Shown here: positions 62,144 through 64,000 of the stretch, piece by piece
How positions within the stretch are numbered: the stretch's first letter is position 1
How the letters are laid out: each line of letters begins with the position of its first letter
NCBI RefSeq assembly: GCF_002234535.1
Contig: NZ_CP022521.1
Coordinates: 5,812,001-5,876,000, forward strand
Source of the DNA: Actinoalloteichus hoggarensis
Lineage (GTDB): Bacteria > Actinomycetota > Actinomycetes > Mycobacteriales > Pseudonocardiaceae
Direction: 5' to 3'
Length of the DNA: 64,000 nt
Notes under the pieces: generated by a model
What the model saw: the letters and a program-made list of their open reading frames with translations, nothing else
The model's database searches: none
What the model was told of the DNA's origin: nothing
Position numbers and translations under genes: made by a program

Positions 62144-63595
62144 GTGTCCACTGCCTCTGCCGCGCCTGCCCGCCGAAGACTCGTCAAGATCCCACTCGCC
62201 GTCCAGATCCTCCTGGCGCTGGCACTGGGCGTCGTCCTCGGCCTGACCGCCCGCGCCCTGAGCCTGGAATGGCTCACCGTCACCCTCCAGACGCTCGGCT
62301 CGACCTTCGTCAGCCTGCTCCAGGTGACCGTCGTGCCCCTGGTCTTCACCGCGATCGTGGTGAGCATCGCCAGCCTGCGTGACCTCGGCCGAGGACCTGC
62401 GGCGGTCGCCCGACTGGGCGGCAAGACGCTCCTGTGGTTCGCCACCACGGCCTTCATCTCGGTGCTGATCGGCATCGCGACCGGCCTGATCAGCAACCCG
62501 GGCCGCGGATTGGACCTGACTCCCGATCCGGACGTCGTCGAACAGCTGGCCGAGCGTGAGCCGGGCACCTGGCTGGACTTCGTCACCGGATTGGTGCCGA
62601 GCAACCTGTTCAGCGCCTTCGCCGAGGGCGCCGTCCTCCAGGTCGTCGTGGTGTCGGTACTGGTCGGCGCGGCGGCCTACAGCCTGGGACGGCGCGCGGA
62701 GCCGTTCGTCGCGGTCAACCGCTCGATCCTGGAGATCGTGCAGAAGCTGCTCTGGTGGCTGGTCCTGCTCGCCCCCATCGGCGTGCTGGGTCTGATCGGC
62801 CGCGCCGTGGCGACCTACGGCCTCGGCGAGACGCTGGCCCCGCTGGCCAGGCTGGGCATCGGCGTGTACGTCGCCTGCCTCGTGGTGCTGGCGGGCGTAT
62901 ATCCGCTGCTGCTGGCCCTGTTCGCCAAGGTTCGCCCCGGCATCTACTTCCGCAAGGTCTGGCCCGTCCTCCAGTTCGCCTTCGTCTCCCGGTCCTCCGG
63001 CGCGACGCTGCCGCTGTCCCGCCAGACCACCATCAACCTGGGTGTCGACCGCCGATACGCCGACTTCGCCGTGCCGCTGGGCGTGACGACGAAGATGGAC
63101 GGCTGCGCCGCGATCTACCCGGCCATCGCCACGATCTTCATCGCCCAGGTCTACGGCGTGCCGCTCTCACTCGGCGACTACGTGCTGATCGCCCTGGTCC
63201 CGGTCGTGGCGACCGGCGCGAGCGCCGGAGTGGCGGGCTGGTTCACCGCCTTGACCCTGACGTTGAGCACGGTCGGCCTGCCCCTGGAGGGCATCGCCCT
63301 GGTGCTGGCCATCGACCCCATCCTGGACATGATCCGCACCGCGACCAACGTCGCGGGGCAGATCACCATCCCGGTGCTGGTGGCCCGCAACGAGGGGCTG
63401 CTGGACGACGAGATCCTCAACTCCACCGAGAAGCACCTGCTCGATCCGCGATCGGCCGTCGAGAACAACGAGGAGACGGACGCCGCGGGCTCGGGCGGCA
63501 CGGCGGCAGGCAGCACGGCGGCGGACTCGGAGGCGACCGAACCCGGAACGGACGCGGCGCCCGACGGCGACCGCATCGGCGCCGAGAGCCGGTAA
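62144..63595 (+). CDS. Dicarboxylate/amino acid:cation symporter (DAACS/SDF family)
   Basis: A 483-residue transporter that imports C4-dicarboxylates or acidic/neutral amino acids with Na+ or H+. Eight helices and two hairpin loops are recognisable: [20 protein letters not shown] near TM2, [36 protein letters not shown] (HP1 serine-rich hairpin), [20 protein letters not shown] (TM7, NMDG-like motif as KMDG), [12 protein letters not shown] (HP2), and the substrate-binding TM8 [16 protein letters not shown] with Asp and Asn. The C-terminal 50 residues are acidic, low complexity. GTG start at 62144. The upstream gap 61869-62143 is relatively AT-rich and should hold its promoter. Confidence 0.92.
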   Translation: MSTASAAPARRRLVKIPLAVQILLALALGVVLGLTARALSLEWLTVTLQTLGSTFVSLLQVTVVPLVFTAIVVSIASLRDLGRGPAAVARLGGKTLLWFATTAFISVLIGIATGLISNPGRGLDLTPDPDVVEQLAEREPGTWLDFVTGLVPSNLFSAFAEGAVLQVVVVSVLVGAAAYSLGRRAEPFVAVNRSILEIVQKLLWWLVLLAPIGVLGLIGRAVATYGLGETLAPLARLGIGVYVACLVVLAGVYPLLLALFAKVRPGIYFRKVWPVLQFAFVSRSSGATLPLSRQTTINLGVDRRYADFAVPLGVTTKMDGCAAIYPAIATIFIAQVYGVPLSLGDYVLIALVPVVATGASAGVAGWFTALTLTLSTVGLPLEGIALVLAIDPILDMIRTATNVAGQITIPVLVARNEGLLDDEILNSTEKHLLDPRSAVENNEETDAAGSGGTAAGSTAADSEATEPGTDAAPDGDRIGAESR

Positions 63596-63655
63596 CCACC
63601 GCCGACTCCGAGGAGGACGGCGCGCAGGGCATAGGACCCGCTCGGACCAGGCTCC

Positions 63656-63661
63656 TAGACT
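63656..63661 (+). promoter_or_regulatory. Candidate -10 element (TAGACT) of accA
   Basis: TAGACT upstream of accA, giving a leader of roughly 55-60 nt that ends with a perfect AGGAGG (63713-63718). Unlike the accD promoter, this is not leaderless. Confidence 0.45.
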
Positions 63662-63725
63662 CCACGGGTCACGTCTCGTGAAGCCCGCGGGCCGACGCAG
63701 GCCTGTGGGACGAGGAGGGAGCATC

Positions 63726-64000
63726 GTGCCCGATCCGGTAGCCGAGAAGACCCACAAGGTCTCCGAGCAGGTCCGCGCCCAACCGCTGCGCAAGGTCCTC
63801 GTCGCCAACCGGGGCGAGATCGCCGTCCGGGTCGTCCGAGCCTGCCGAGACGCGGGCCTCGCCAGCGTGGCGGTCTACGCCGACTCCGACCGCGACGCCC
63901 CGTTCGTCCGGCTCGCCGACGAGGCGTTCGCCCTGGGCGGCGACACCGCGTCGACCAGCTATCTCGACATCGACAGGATCATCGACGCCGCCCGACGCAG
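63726..64000 (+). CDS. accA: Biotin carboxylase (alpha) subunit of acyl-CoA carboxylase, 3' end beyond window
   Basis: The first 91 codons of a biotin carboxylase: GTG 63726 is preceded by AGGAGG at 7-nt spacing. The N-terminal domain is clear: [20 protein letters not shown] (starting about residue 20), [28 protein letters not shown], and [15 protein letters not shown]. It carboxylates biotin on its own carrier domain using ATP and bicarbonate, passing the carboxyl to AccD. Together with accD, accE and birA in this window it forms a full acyl-CoA carboxylase set. The ATP-grasp and biotin-carrier domains lie outside the window. Confidence 0.93.
   Translation, partial: MPDPVAEKTHKVSEQVRAQPLRKVLVANRGEIAVRVVRACRDAGLASVAVYADSDRDAPFVRLADEAFALGGDTASTSYLDIDRIIDAARR

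Overview
The window is high-GC DNA with strong G/C third-position bias, frequent GTG starts and leaderless-type promoters, so it comes from an actinomycete. Tandem LCP proteins, a DUF3558-type lipoprotein, a YbaB/WXG100/TNT toxin cassette and a large ECF sigma/anti-sigma fusion fit Pseudonocardiaceae; an Actinoalloteichus-like host is my guess and is not provable here. From memory, the backbone matches the mycobacterial accD5 region (cpsA-type LCP, TIGR03089 protein, fadE25-type dehydrogenase, purE-purK, GtrA, PH-domain protein, birA, accD5-accE5, maf, accA3). In this window that backbone is stretched by inserted accessory blocks.

Layout. 1-5.3 kb: two LCP cell-wall ligases, a TIGR03089 protein and a DUF3558-like lipoprotein. 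5.6-7.7 kb: an ABC-2 type exporter. 8-9.9 kb: a secreted lectin-like beta-propeller broken by one frameshift. 10.2-14.9 kb: a rhamnose-type ABC importer under a LacI-type operator. 15.2-16.9 kb: a Schlafen/AlbA_2 regulator with its own repeat-rich promoter. 17.3-23.5 kb: purC, acyl-CoA dehydrogenase, RtcB, purE and purK. 24-29 kb: a degenerate GGDEF protein and a 1145-residue ECF sigma factor fused to an anti-sigma-like zinc finger, a membrane segment and a surface region. 29.2-35.2 kb: two GtrA proteins, a sugar nucleotidyltransferase, a two-component system and an inositol-phosphatase-family enzyme. 35.7-39.7 kb: a type VII secretion toxin cassette with a TNT-like C-terminus. 39.9-45.9 kb: CbiZ, HMG-CoA lyase, PH protein, BirA, AccD and AccE.

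45.9-59.8 kb is an accessory insertion between accE and maf. It holds an orphan type I-E-like CRISPR array with a decayed trailer end, a stray repeat about 2 kb away, two multiply frameshifted pseudogenes (Nudix and YCII), a lipoprotein, a VOC protein, an X-Pro dipeptidyl-peptidase-like S15 enzyme, and an iron/organic-acid-type ABC operon with a PrpF-family isomerase and a divergent LysR regulator. 59.8-64 kb: maf, a membrane acyltransferase-like protein, a dicarboxylate symporter and the 5' end of the biotin carboxylase gene accA.

Functional links. BirA, AccD, AccE and AccA together make an acyl-CoA carboxylase and its biotinylation enzyme; the dehydrogenase and HMG-CoA lyase add acyl-CoA catabolism. 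PurC, PurE and PurK are three steps of purine synthesis. LCP, GtrA and nucleotidyltransferase genes serve the cell envelope. Several genes carry a TAGRCT -10 hexamer 6-7 nt before the start codon, which indicates leaderless mRNAs. Short tandem repeats (6-15 bp units) occur at at least five places. No tRNA, rRNA, cas gene or intact insertion sequence was seen.
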